Positions 41,731 to 48,471 of a stretch of DNA of 48,471 bases are shown piece after piece (positions within the stretch are counted from its first letter, which is position 1; every line of letters begins with the position of its first letter). Source of the DNA: an uncultured Clostridium sp. (GTDB lineage: Bacteria > Bacillota > Clostridia > Clostridiales > Clostridiaceae); assembly GCA_937927335.1 (NCBI GenBank), contig CALBDU010000080.1, positions 1 through 48,471 on the forward strand, given 5' to 3'. Position numbers and translations under genes: made by a program. The notes under the pieces were generated by a model. That model was not told where the DNA came from. It did not search any database and saw nothing but the letters and a program-made list of their open reading frames with translations.

Positions 41731-42480
41731 CTATTCCCTGAAAATTCCTATTCTATCCGCAGCTTCCAAAAGTAATTTAATAAACTGATGTCTTCTCTCC
41801 TCATTCATTCTAATAGTCGGAGTAGCTATGCTGATAGCAGCAATAGCCTGATTATACTGATTTTTAATTGGTACTGCTATACAGGTAAGTCCGTTTATAT
41901 ACTCTTCATTTTCCACTACAAATCCATTTTCCCTTACAGTTCTCATCAATTCCATAAATTTTTCAGGTGAATCTATGGTGTTTGGAGTTATCTTCTCAAA
42001 CTTTAATTTTGATATATCCAAATCCTTTGTAAACGCAAGAATAGCTTTACCAAGTGCACTGCAATATGCCGGCACCCTTCTGCCAACCTCCAATTCGATT
42101 CTTAATGGTTCGGCAGTTACTATTTTATCCACAAACACTACTTCATTTTTATCCACAATACCAAAATTTACTGTTTCATGACACTTTTCATAAATTTCCT
42201 CAAGATATGGCCTTACTATTTTCTTTAATGGAATCCTGTTTGCTGCTTTGGTGCCTAGTTCAAATATTTTTAGGGTAGGATAATATTTGCTGTTGTCTTT
42301 GTTCTGCTCTACATAGCCCATAGACTTAAATGTGCCCAGTATTCTGTGCACAGTGCTCTTCCCAAGCCCCGAATCGGAGGCCAGCTCCAATATGCTCATT
42401 TCACCGTGTTCAATGAGATTCTCCAATACATTCAATGACTTTATCAAAGAGTTTATATTATAATCGCCTTTTTGCTCCAT
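41731..42480 (-). CDS. IclR-family transcriptional regulator
   Basis: Protein of 249 residues. N-terminal winged helix with MSILELASDSGLGKSTVHRILGTFKSMGYV (about 38-67), then the IclR effector domain with CSALGKAILA and CIAVPIKNQ. Divergent from coaX and near panB, the SSS transporter and amidohydrolase; those are candidate targets. Confidence 0.92.
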   Translation of the reverse strand: MEQKGDYNINSLIKSLNVLENLIEHGEMSILELASDSGLGKSTVHRILGTFKSMGYVEQNKDNSKYYPTLKIFELGTKAANRIPLKKIVRPYLEEIYEKCHETVNFGIVDKNEVVFVDKIVTAEPLRIELEVGRRVPAYCSALGKAILAFTKDLDISKLKFEKITPNTIDSPEKFMELMRTVRENGFVVENEEYINGLTCIAVPIKNQYNQAIAAISIATPTIRMNEERRHQFIKLLLEAADRIGIFRE

Positions 42481-42572
42481 CTTTTTCCTCCTTGAGCTGT
42501 ATAGTAATATTTTATCATATTACTGAATTATTTTATTTATTTTTTTTAATATTTAATCTATTTACATATATA

Positions 42573-42601
42573 TTGACATTATACTAGTTTATGGCTAACA
42601 T
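42573..42601 (+). promoter_or_regulatory. coaX promoter
   Basis: -35 TTGACA (42573-42578), 17-nt spacer, -10 TAACAT (42596-42601), about 33 nt before the ATG, in the divergent region shared with the IclR gene. Confidence 0.6.
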
Positions 42602-42633
42602 AAAATCATCAAATATATAAGGGTGGAAAACAA

Positions 42634-43410
42634 ATGATTTTAGTTATAGATGTAGGAAATACAAATATTGTATCAGGAGTTTATTCTGGAGATAACCTTA
42701 TCGCTGACTGGAGACTATCTACCGATTCAAGAAAAACCGCAGATGAATATGGCATAGCCTTCAAGCAGCTATTTAAACATTATCAGCTTGAGCCGTCAAA
42801 TATTCAAGGTGTTATTATATCCTCCGTAGTACCAACTGTAATGTACCCCTTGGAGCACATGGTAAGAAAATACCTCTGCCTTAAGCCTATTATAGTTCAG
42901 CATGGTATAAAAACCGGAATTAACATAAAATATGACAACCCCAGAGCCTTGGGAGCAGACAGGGTAGTTAATGCAGTAGCCGGCCTTGCCTTATATAAAA
43001 GAGCACAGATCATTATCGACTTTGGCACAGCAACTACATTTTGTGCAATTACCGCTGCAGGAGACCATCTCGGAGGCACCATCTGTCCCGGCCTTAAAAT
43101 TACTGCAGAGGCCCTTGCCGAAAGAGCTGCGATGCTTCCAAAAATCGAATTGATTAAACCCCCTAAAGCCATCTGCAAAAATACCGTTTCCAGCATACAG
43201 TCCGGACTTATCCATGGTTATGTTGGACAAGTCGAGTATATAGTTAAAAAAATCAAGTCGGAAATGATGGAAATAGGTGAAAAGGAACCCTTAGTGGTAG
43301 CCACAGGCGGATTATCAAAGCTTATTGCCCAGGAAACCCACTGCATTGATATTATCAACCCAATTCTTACTTTAGAAGGCCTTAAAATATTGTATCTGAA
43401 AAATAAGTAA
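42634..43410 (+). CDS. coaX: Type III pantothenate kinase
   Basis: Protein of 258 residues. ASKHA-fold motifs: MILVIDVGNTNIVSG (phosphate 1), NPRALGADRVVNAVAG, IIDFGTATTFCAI and GGTICPGLK. Catalyses pantothenate to 4'-phosphopantothenate, entry to CoA synthesis; uses a monovalent cation and is feedback-insensitive. Fits with panB and panE around it. Confidence 0.97.
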   Translation: MILVIDVGNTNIVSGVYSGDNLIADWRLSTDSRKTADEYGIAFKQLFKHYQLEPSNIQGVIISSVVPTVMYPLEHMVRKYLCLKPIIVQHGIKTGINIKYDNPRALGADRVVNAVAGLALYKRAQIIIDFGTATTFCAITAAGDHLGGTICPGLKITAEALAERAAMLPKIELIKPPKAICKNTVSSIQSGLIHGYVGQVEYIVKKIKSEMMEIGEKEPLVVATGGLSKLIAQETHCIDIINPILTLEGLKILYLKNK

Positions 43411-43434
43411 AAAGCACCGTCAGGTGCTTTTTTA
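43409..43434. terminator. Bidirectional terminator between coaX and panE
   Basis: AAAGCACC/GGTGCTTT hairpin with T tails on both strands, at the junction of the convergent genes. Confidence 0.88.
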
Positions 43435-44346
43435 ATTCCTGTTCTCCAAGGCTTTAACCAGATTTGTAAGCACCAGGTTAACCGGTGTCTCCACCAGATA
43501 TTTTTTACCTTCCTTAACAATAGCTCCGTTTATGGTATCTATTTCTGTTCTTCTGTTATTCAAGATATCCTGAAGCATGGATGATTTATTTTCTCCTGTA
43601 GCAAATGCTATATCCATAACCTTTTTCACCATATCTTCCTGCTTAAAGCTGATGCCTGCTGCCTCTGCCACTTTAACTGCCTCAATGATTGCCATTCCCA
43701 TTAAATCTTTTGTTTCCTGCTGTCTTAGAAGTTCACCGTTCTTAAGCTTCAATACTGCTGTTAAAGCATTAATACCTACGTTTACTATCAATTTTGACCA
43801 TATGAGCTCCATAACATTATTTGAAATCACTGTATCAAAACCAGCTTTTTGAAAAAGATCGTCTATTTTTTCTATCCGTTTATCATCCTTGCTTTTTACC
43901 CAGCCAATATGGGTTTCGCCCTTGCCGGCATGTTTAATATGTCCTGGTGCCAGCATTGTAGCTCCATGAGCTGTAGTTCCTGCAATTACATTATTTATGT
44001 CAACAAATTCTGCTATCTGGTCAATATTTCCATACCCATTCTGAAGACTTAATACTATAGTATCCGGTCCCAGCAATGCAGCATTTTTTTCCAGTGCGCT
44101 CCCTGTCATTATTGATTTTACAAATACAATTGCAAGATCCACATACCCTATCTCTGAGGCATCGCTCACTGCCTTTGGTTTTACAACAACATCTCCTTCT
44201 CTTTCCTGAATGCTAAGTCCATTATTGTTTATTGAATCTACATGCTGCTGCCACACATCTACCAGATATACTTCAGGTGATACTTTTGACAAATATCCTC
44301 CATAAAGACTCCCCATTGCACCTGCACCTATAATTGCTATTTTCAC
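43432..44346 (-). CDS. panE: 2-dehydropantoate 2-reductase (ketopantoate reductase)
   Basis: Protein of 304 residues. Rossmann start IAIIGAGAMGSLYGGYL, SLQNGYGN, IAGTTAHGATM and the C-terminal KSSMLQDILNNRRTEIDTINGAIV (active-site S and D region) identify the family. Reduces ketopantoate to pantoate with NADPH. GTG start with GGAGGG seven bases upstream. Confidence 0.93.
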   Translation of the reverse strand: MKIAIIGAGAMGSLYGGYLSKVSPEVYLVDVWQQHVDSINNNGLSIQEREGDVVVKPKAVSDASEIGYVDLAIVFVKSIMTGSALEKNAALLGPDTIVLSLQNGYGNIDQIAEFVDINNVIAGTTAHGATMLAPGHIKHAGKGETHIGWVKSKDDKRIEKIDDLFQKAGFDTVISNNVMELIWSKLIVNVGINALTAVLKLKNGELLRQQETKDLMGMAIIEAVKVAEAAGISFKQEDMVKKVMDIAFATGENKSSMLQDILNNRRTEIDTINGAIVKEGKKYLVETPVNLVLTNLVKALENRN

Positions 44347-44449
44347 TTAAATCCCTCCAGTTACGTTCTGTTATAAAGAATCGCATTCTATAATCTACAA
44401 TAATAATATTCTATATAAATCAAATAATTCCTTCAAAAACTTTAAAAAA

Positions 44450-44481
44450 ATACACAGAATTATTTTTTTAATTCTGTGTAA
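44450..44481 (-). terminator. Terminator after folT
   Basis: ACACAGAATT/AATTCTGTGT hairpin followed by seven T on the minus strand. It ends the one-carbon/folT transcript. Confidence 0.88.
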
Positions 44482-44531
44482 AATGAAAGGGGTATTATTA
44501 AGCTATTAGCTAATAATCTAAACAAGTATAC

Positions 44532-45044
44532 TTAATTGCCATAACTAAATTTAATTCGGCATAATGCAAGTTTCCAAATAATTTGAATCGTTAATATCTG
44601 AACAGGTACTAGAGCTGTACATTTTATCATCCTTGCTGGCAAAAGCAACACAAAGGCTTTTTTAGTAAGAAGCCAAAGCCACACTGTATCCATCCCAAGA
44701 TTAATTAGTATTGAAATTATAATTACAGCTAAGCTGATACGCATTATTGTTATTGTTTTATCATGCAAAAGTACTCCATATATTACTCCGCTTAGAAAAG
44801 CGGAAAGGGTAAAGCCCGGAAAATATGCCCCTGTGGGAAATAAAACCATGCCGATTACATCCGCAAGCGCTGCAGCTGTACCGCTGAAAAGCGGACCGAA
44901 CATAATGGCTGAAATTGCTACTGGAATAAAGGTAAAGCCTATTCTCACAATAGGTGTTTGAATAGATAGAAATCGTGTAAGAATTACCTCCAGAGAAATA
45001 AATAAGCCTAAATATACAAGTTCTTTTGTTTTAATATTTTTCAT
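44532..45044 (-). CDS. folT: Folate ECF transporter substrate-binding component FolT
   Basis: Protein of 170 residues with about six membrane helices. The ECF S-component stretch GFTFIPVAISAIMFGPLFSG and ADVIGMVLFPTGAYFPGFTLS is typical of FolT. It pairs with shared EcfA1/A2/T modules elsewhere to import folates. I chose the ATG at 45044 because GAGGAG lies nine bases upstream; a TTG 12 codons earlier lacks support. A THF riboswitch lies directly upstream, in agreement with the substrate. Confidence 0.92.
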   Translation of the reverse strand: MKNIKTKELVYLGLFISLEVILTRFLSIQTPIVRIGFTFIPVAISAIMFGPLFSGTAAALADVIGMVLFPTGAYFPGFTLSAFLSGVIYGVLLHDKTITIMRISLAVIIISILINLGMDTVWLWLLTKKAFVLLLPARMIKCTALVPVQILTIQIIWKLALCRIKFSYGN

Positions 45045-45104
45045 CTTAAATATCTCCTCTTCTTTTTTAACTTCTGCCAACTAAAGAGAAGGATATTCTC
45101 TTCA

Positions 45105-45200
45105 GCAGCGGAATGCGACATTAGCACCGCAAATCTTAGATTCTTCGTTCAGATGCAAACTTCCCATCATCTGACACTTAACGTGCTCTGTCTACTCTGC
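45105..45200 (-). promoter_or_regulatory. Tetrahydrofolate (THF) riboswitch
   Basis: On the minus strand GCAGAGTAGACAGAG starts the RNA, followed by CACGTTAAGTGTCAG, ATGGGAAGTTT, CTGAACGAAG, TTGCGGTGCT and GCATTCCGCTGC. These are the conserved segments of the folT/folE-type THF aptamer in order, with P1 closed by GCAG/CTGC. A small AAGAGAA/TTCTCTT hairpin follows, close to the folT ribosome binding site. THF binding should lower folT expression. Confidence 0.93.
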
Positions 45201-45231
45201 TATTTTATATTTTAATATGTTACTATTTTTA

Positions 45232-46125
45232 TTAAATTACTTTTTTATTAACTTCATTGTGATTAATATTTACTGTTTCCTTCTTTCTAATATAGACGAA
45301 CCAGTATACAGCAGCTACGAAAATGCCGCCCCCTACTATATTTCCAAGTGTTACAGGAACTAAATTATTTACTATAAAGCTTCCCCAATTAAGATTGGCA
45401 AGTTTCTCAGCAGTGACCCCCAATGTCACTGCTGAATCAACAAAACTTTTAGTACCTTTAGCCATAATCCCGGCAGGAATGTAATACATATTAGCTACAC
45501 TATGTTCAAAACCTGAAGTTATGAACAACCAGATAGGAAAGAGCACTGCCAGCAGTTTGCCTGCCACATCCTTTGCTCCATAGCACATCCACACCGCAAG
45601 ACATACCAGCCAGTTACACATTATACCGAGATAAAAAGCCTGCATAAAGGTTAATCCCACCTTATAACTGGCTATCTTTATGGTCATTCCACCTAGAAGC
45701 CCTGCACTGCTGCTGTATAATCCCGATTTGTTCATCATATATGCAATCAATACTGCCCCTAAAAAATTCCCAAAGTATACCAAAAACCAATTTTTAAGCA
45801 TGGCTCCTGCAGTAACTTTTTTTTCAAGTATTGCTGCTATTATCATGGTATTTCCGGTGAAAAGTTCCCCGCCTGCCACCAGCACCAGCATAAGCCCGGT
45901 ACCGAATATTGCCCCTGCCAGAGCTTTACCCAATCCGTAAGTTTCCGGCTTTGCAAATAAATTATAAGCTGCCATATTCGAACCTTCTGCTGCAAAAGCT
46001 ATAAATGCACCTGCCAGTACTCCTAGAATGAATAAATTTAATGCTGTTTGTTTAGTTTTTTTTATACCTGTGTCTATGGTATATTCTGCAATTTCAGCTG
46101 GGGTAAGATAGCTTCGCTCATTCAT
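45232..46125 (-). CDS. Formate/nitrite transporter (FNT) channel
   Basis: Protein of 297 residues with six helices. FNT features: FIAFAAEGSN, AGGELFTGNTMI (omega-loop region), YFGNFLGAVLIAYM, the GIMCNWLVCLAVWM helix and SGFEHSVANMYYIPAGI with the pore His. In a cluster with fhs, fchA and folD it most likely moves formate for the THF pathway. 18 nt after folD. Confidence 0.92.
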   Translation of the reverse strand: MNERSYLTPAEIAEYTIDTGIKKTKQTALNLFILGVLAGAFIAFAAEGSNMAAYNLFAKPETYGLGKALAGAIFGTGLMLVLVAGGELFTGNTMIIAAILEKKVTAGAMLKNWFLVYFGNFLGAVLIAYMMNKSGLYSSSAGLLGGMTIKIASYKVGLTFMQAFYLGIMCNWLVCLAVWMCYGAKDVAGKLLAVLFPIWLFITSGFEHSVANMYYIPAGIMAKGTKSFVDSAVTLGVTAEKLANLNWGSFIVNNLVPVTLGNIVGGGIFVAAVYWFVYIRKKETVNINHNEVNKKVI

Positions 46126-46143
46126 ATAAAATCCCCCCTTGAT

Positions 46144-47001
46144 TTATTTAATGCTATTTTGCTGCATGCAGGCCTTAACTACATGTTTAGCAAGCACAGA
46201 GGTAGTTACAGAACCTACCCCGGCAGGAACCGGTGTGATCATAGATACTTTGTCTATACAATCCGCTGTATCTACGTCTCCGCACAAGTCTCCATTTTGA
46301 TCCACATTTATTCCAACATCTATTACTATGGCACCTTCCTTTATGTACTTTGAATCTATCATTTTTGCCCTGCCTATTCCGGCAACCAAAATATCTGCAT
46401 CGGCACATACCTTTGGAAGATCCTCAGTCTTGGAATGACATATGGTTACCGTTGCATTTTCATTCAGCAGAAGCATGGACACAGGTTTTCCTACTACCAT
46501 GGATCTACCTATAACCACAGCATCTTTACCCTTTAAAGGTACTTCATAAAATTTAAGCATCTCTATTACCGCAGATGGTGTACATGGTGCAAAGCCTGTC
46601 TCATCATTCTCCATAACCTTTGCTACATTTACAGGACTGAAACAGTCCACATCCTTTTCAGGATCAATAACATATTTCAGAACGCTTTCACTTAACTGTT
46701 TTGGAAATGGCCTGAAAACAAGAATTCCATTTACAGTAACATTATTATTAATTTTTTCAAGCTCTGCTGTAAAATCTGCTTGAGATATGTTCTCGGGTAA
46801 TTCCTTAACTTCCACATCTATTCCTATGGATTTGCATCTTTTCAGGGCACCTTTTTCATATGCCATATCACTCGGATTTGCACCCACTCTTACTATAGCC
46901 AGTTTGGGGTTTATTCCTATAGATTTTAGCATCTGCACCTTTTGTTCCACCTCATCACAAATTGCATCTGCTGCTGATTTTCCTTTTATAAGCTGTCCCA
47001 T
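46144..47001 (-). CDS. folD: Methylenetetrahydrofolate dehydrogenase/cyclohydrolase
   Basis: Protein of 285 residues. FolD landmarks: VGANPSDMAYEKGALKRC (with the catalytic Lys), DPEKDVDCFSPVN, VVIGRSMVVGKPVSMLLL and the C-terminal PVPAGVGSVTTSVLAKH. Interconverts methylene- and methenyl-THF with NAD(P). I take the ATG at 47001, eight bases after AGGG; a GTG three codons upstream would overlap fchA. Confidence 0.95.
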   Translation of the reverse strand: MGQLIKGKSAADAICDEVEQKVQMLKSIGINPKLAIVRVGANPSDMAYEKGALKRCKSIGIDVEVKELPENISQADFTAELEKINNNVTVNGILVFRPFPKQLSESVLKYVIDPEKDVDCFSPVNVAKVMENDETGFAPCTPSAVIEMLKFYEVPLKGKDAVVIGRSMVVGKPVSMLLLNENATVTICHSKTEDLPKVCADADILVAGIGRAKMIDSKYIKEGAIVIDVGINVDQNGDLCGDVDTADCIDKVSMITPVPAGVGSVTTSVLAKHVVKACMQQNSIK

Positions 47002-47002
47002 T

Positions 47003-47632
47003 TTACTCACCCTTTACTAAACCTTCCACGTAAGAATAAATTTCATCAGCCTTTTTACAATACTTAAAAACAAGACTTGTTAGTTCCTTTTCAATTGATT
47101 CCCTAAGCTTTTCATCTTTCATAAGCTTTGTATTAATTAATACATTTAACTTTGCCCCAAGTAAGGCAGTTTTTACAAAACAAGCTCCAACGCCAACATC
47201 ACTTATTGCTATCCTTGTTCCTTTTTCAGCATATTCCTCCAAAAGATCAATTGCTTTTCCACAGCATCTTGCTATTTCTAAGGGTACATTGCTTGCATCA
47301 GCTAATGCAGCTTGAAGTACCATCTCCTTTTTCGCCTTTTCCTCTTCTGAATTTTTAGGAAGGCCATATGCTTTTGACAACGGATAAAATGCTTCCGCAT
47401 CCTTATCCACAAGATCTTCCAACTGCTTTTTCAAGGCTTCAGATTTAATTATCAGTTCTCTAATGTCCTCCTCAACCTCCTGATACTTTTTCTTGCCAAG
47501 AGTTAAATTGCCTACCATGCCGCCCAGCGCTATGCCCAAAGCTCCAACATATGCACAGGCTCCTCCGCCTCCGGGCACCGGTTCCTTTGAACTAAGCAAA
47601 TCTAAAAATTCTTCACAGCTTTTTTCTAACAT
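47003..47632 (-). CDS. fchA: Methenyl-THF cyclohydrolase / formiminotransferase-cyclodeaminase family protein
   Basis: Protein of 209 residues, all-helical. PVPGGGGACAYVGALGIALGGMVGNLTLGKKKY (about 17-49, split by loops) is the cyclodeaminase signature. In Clostridia with fhs it acts as methenyl-THF cyclohydrolase. FolD can do the same step, so the two may work in different directions. Between fhs and folD, with stop/start nearly touching folD. Confidence 0.92.
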   Translation of the reverse strand: MLEKSCEEFLDLLSSKEPVPGGGGACAYVGALGIALGGMVGNLTLGKKKYQEVEEDIRELIIKSEALKKQLEDLVDKDAEAFYPLSKAYGLPKNSEEEKAKKEMVLQAALADASNVPLEIARCCGKAIDLLEEYAEKGTRIAISDVGVGACFVKTALLGAKLNVLINTKLMKDEKLRESIEKELTSLVFKYCKKADEIYSYVEGLVKGE

Positions 47633-47644
47633 ACTCCTACCTCG

Positions 47645-48471
47645 CTAAAACAAACCTGATATTTTTCCTGTATTGTCTACGTCAATTCTTTCAGCAGCAG
47701 GCACCTTAGGAAGTCCAGGCATCTTCATTATTGAGCCCGTAATGGCGACAACAAAGCCAGCCCCTGCAGATATTGTTACCTGTCTCACTGTTATACTGAA
47801 ACCTTTTGGCCTTCCAAGCTTTGTCTGATCATCCGTCAGGCTGTACTGGGTTTTTGCCATGCATACAGGAGTATCTCCAAAGCCGTTTTTCTCCAGCTCC
47901 GCTATCTCCTTTGCAGCCTGGTCTGTAAATATTACATCGTCTGCTCCATATATTTTCTGGGATATGGCTCTTATTTTTTCCTTTATAGGAAGCTTTTCAT
48001 CATAGGCAAACTGGAAATTCTTATTTCCTTCTTCCTCTATCAGCCTCATAACTTCCTTTGCAACCTCGGTTCCGCCATCTCCGCCTTTTTCCCATACCTC
48101 TGAAAGCTTCACATTTACGCCAAGCTCCCTGCATTTGTCCTCCACAAGCTTAAGCTCAGCCGCTGTGTCTGTTGGGAATTTATTTATTGCAACTACCGCC
48201 GGAAGCCTGAATACTTTTGTTATGTTTTCCACATGCTTTAAAAGGTTGGGAAGTCCCTTTTCCAAGGCTTCAAGGTTTTCAGCATTAAGCTCTGCCTTGG
48301 GCACTCCCCCGTTGTATTTAAGGGCTCTTACTGTAGCCACTATTACCACTGCGCTTGGTTTTAAACCGGACATTCTGCATTTTATATCAAGGAACTTTTC
48401 TGCGCCAAGATCTGCACCGAAGCCTGCTTCTGTAACCACATAGTCTGCAAAGTGGCAGGCCATTTTTGTAG
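47645..48471 (-). CDS. fhs: Formate-tetrahydrofolate ligase, C-terminal half (cut by the window edge)
   Basis: About 275 residues of an enzyme of roughly 555; the frame stays open to base 48471 (codons for T-K precede the first Met seen). FADYVVTEAGFGADLGAEKF and ITGSIMKMPGLPKVPAAERID at the end are hallmarks. It makes 10-formyl-THF from formate, THF and ATP. With fchA and folD it forms the formate branch of one-carbon metabolism. Confidence 0.96.
   Translation of the reverse strand, partial: TKMACHFADYVVTEAGFGADLGAEKFLDIKCRMSGLKPSAVVIVATVRALKYNGGVPKAELNAENLEALEKGLPNLLKHVENITKVFRLPAVVAINKFPTDTAAELKLVEDKCRELGVNVKLSEVWEKGGDGGTEVAKEVMRLIEEEGNKNFQFAYDEKLPIKEKIRAISQKIYGADDVIFTDQAAKEIAELEKNGFGDTPVCMAKTQYSLTDDQTKLGRPKGFSITVRQVTISAGAGFVVAITGSIMKMPGLPKVPAAERIDVDNTGKISGLF

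Overview
The window is AT-rich DNA from a spore-forming, anaerobic Firmicute, most likely Clostridium sensu stricto or a close relative. The evidence is the gene block dnaX-ybaB-recR-yaaL-bofA behind a long Bacillus-type SRP RNA, serine T-box leaders, a tetrahydrofolate riboswitch, the fhs-fchA-folD one-carbon cluster, a glycyl-radical hydroxyproline dehydratase and strong AGGAGG-type ribosome binding sites. I saw no phage, insertion sequence, transposon or CRISPR array. It reads as chromosomal core with metabolic accessory islands.

Left part (1-13,700). A very strong promoter at the left edge fires leftwards out of the window and looks like the promoter of an rRNA operon. Then come a double GNAT acetyltransferase and a methyltransferase. 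Next is a serine-sensing locus on the minus strand: one promoter, two almost identical tandem T-box leaders, a 60-residue Cys-rich protein, a third T-box leader, then a DUF1015 protein. A second 60-residue Cys-rich protein lies just upstream and appears paralogous. EFR1 (flavodoxin plus ferredoxin), a TIM-barrel protein, a NUDIX hydrolase, sfsA, bofA, yaaL, recR, ybaB and dnaX follow, then SRP RNA, tRNA-Ser(GGA), a glycosyltransferase, a YbjQ protein and tRNA-Ser(CGA).

Middle (13,700-29,100). A fused double-MarR regulator converges on a six-gene membrane complex (21,691 to 14,651, minus strand). The complex resembles hydrogenase 4 and formate hydrogenlyase, but its large subunit lacks the CxxC pairs that bind NiFe. 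It is therefore an Ehr-type (energy-converting-hydrogenase-related) complex, not a hydrogenase. Upstream are mobB, mobA, tadA and small membrane proteins. A MocR regulator is divergent from a nitrilase, and a 9-bp inverted repeat brackets their shared promoter region. DUF3795, an aromatic-rich small protein, tRNA-Arg(CCT), a phasin-like protein and phosphatidylserine decarboxylase follow.

Right part (29,100-48,471). An anaerobic trans-4-hydroxyproline utilisation operon (hypE, hypD, proC, ppnP) converts hydroxyproline to pyrroline-5-carboxylate and then proline. It is followed by an XRE-cupin regulator and a ferredoxin-type aldo/keto reductase. Its promoter carries an array of TTTCA/TGAAA inverted repeats, one exactly inside the -35/-10 spacer. 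Next are a small ferritin-like protein, a chemoreceptor with its Cache sensor at the cytoplasmic C terminus, a YtcJ-type amidohydrolase, an SSS symporter, and pantothenate/CoA genes (panB, coaX, panE) with an IclR regulator. The right edge is a one-carbon cluster: fhs (cut by the edge), fchA, folD, a formate/nitrite channel, then a THF riboswitch and the folate ECF component folT.

Most interesting points: the triple serine T-box locus with its paralogous Cys-rich mini-proteins, the NiFe-less Ehr complex, the operator array on the hydroxyproline operon, the MocR/nitrilase promoter architecture and the chemoreceptor with inverted domain order.
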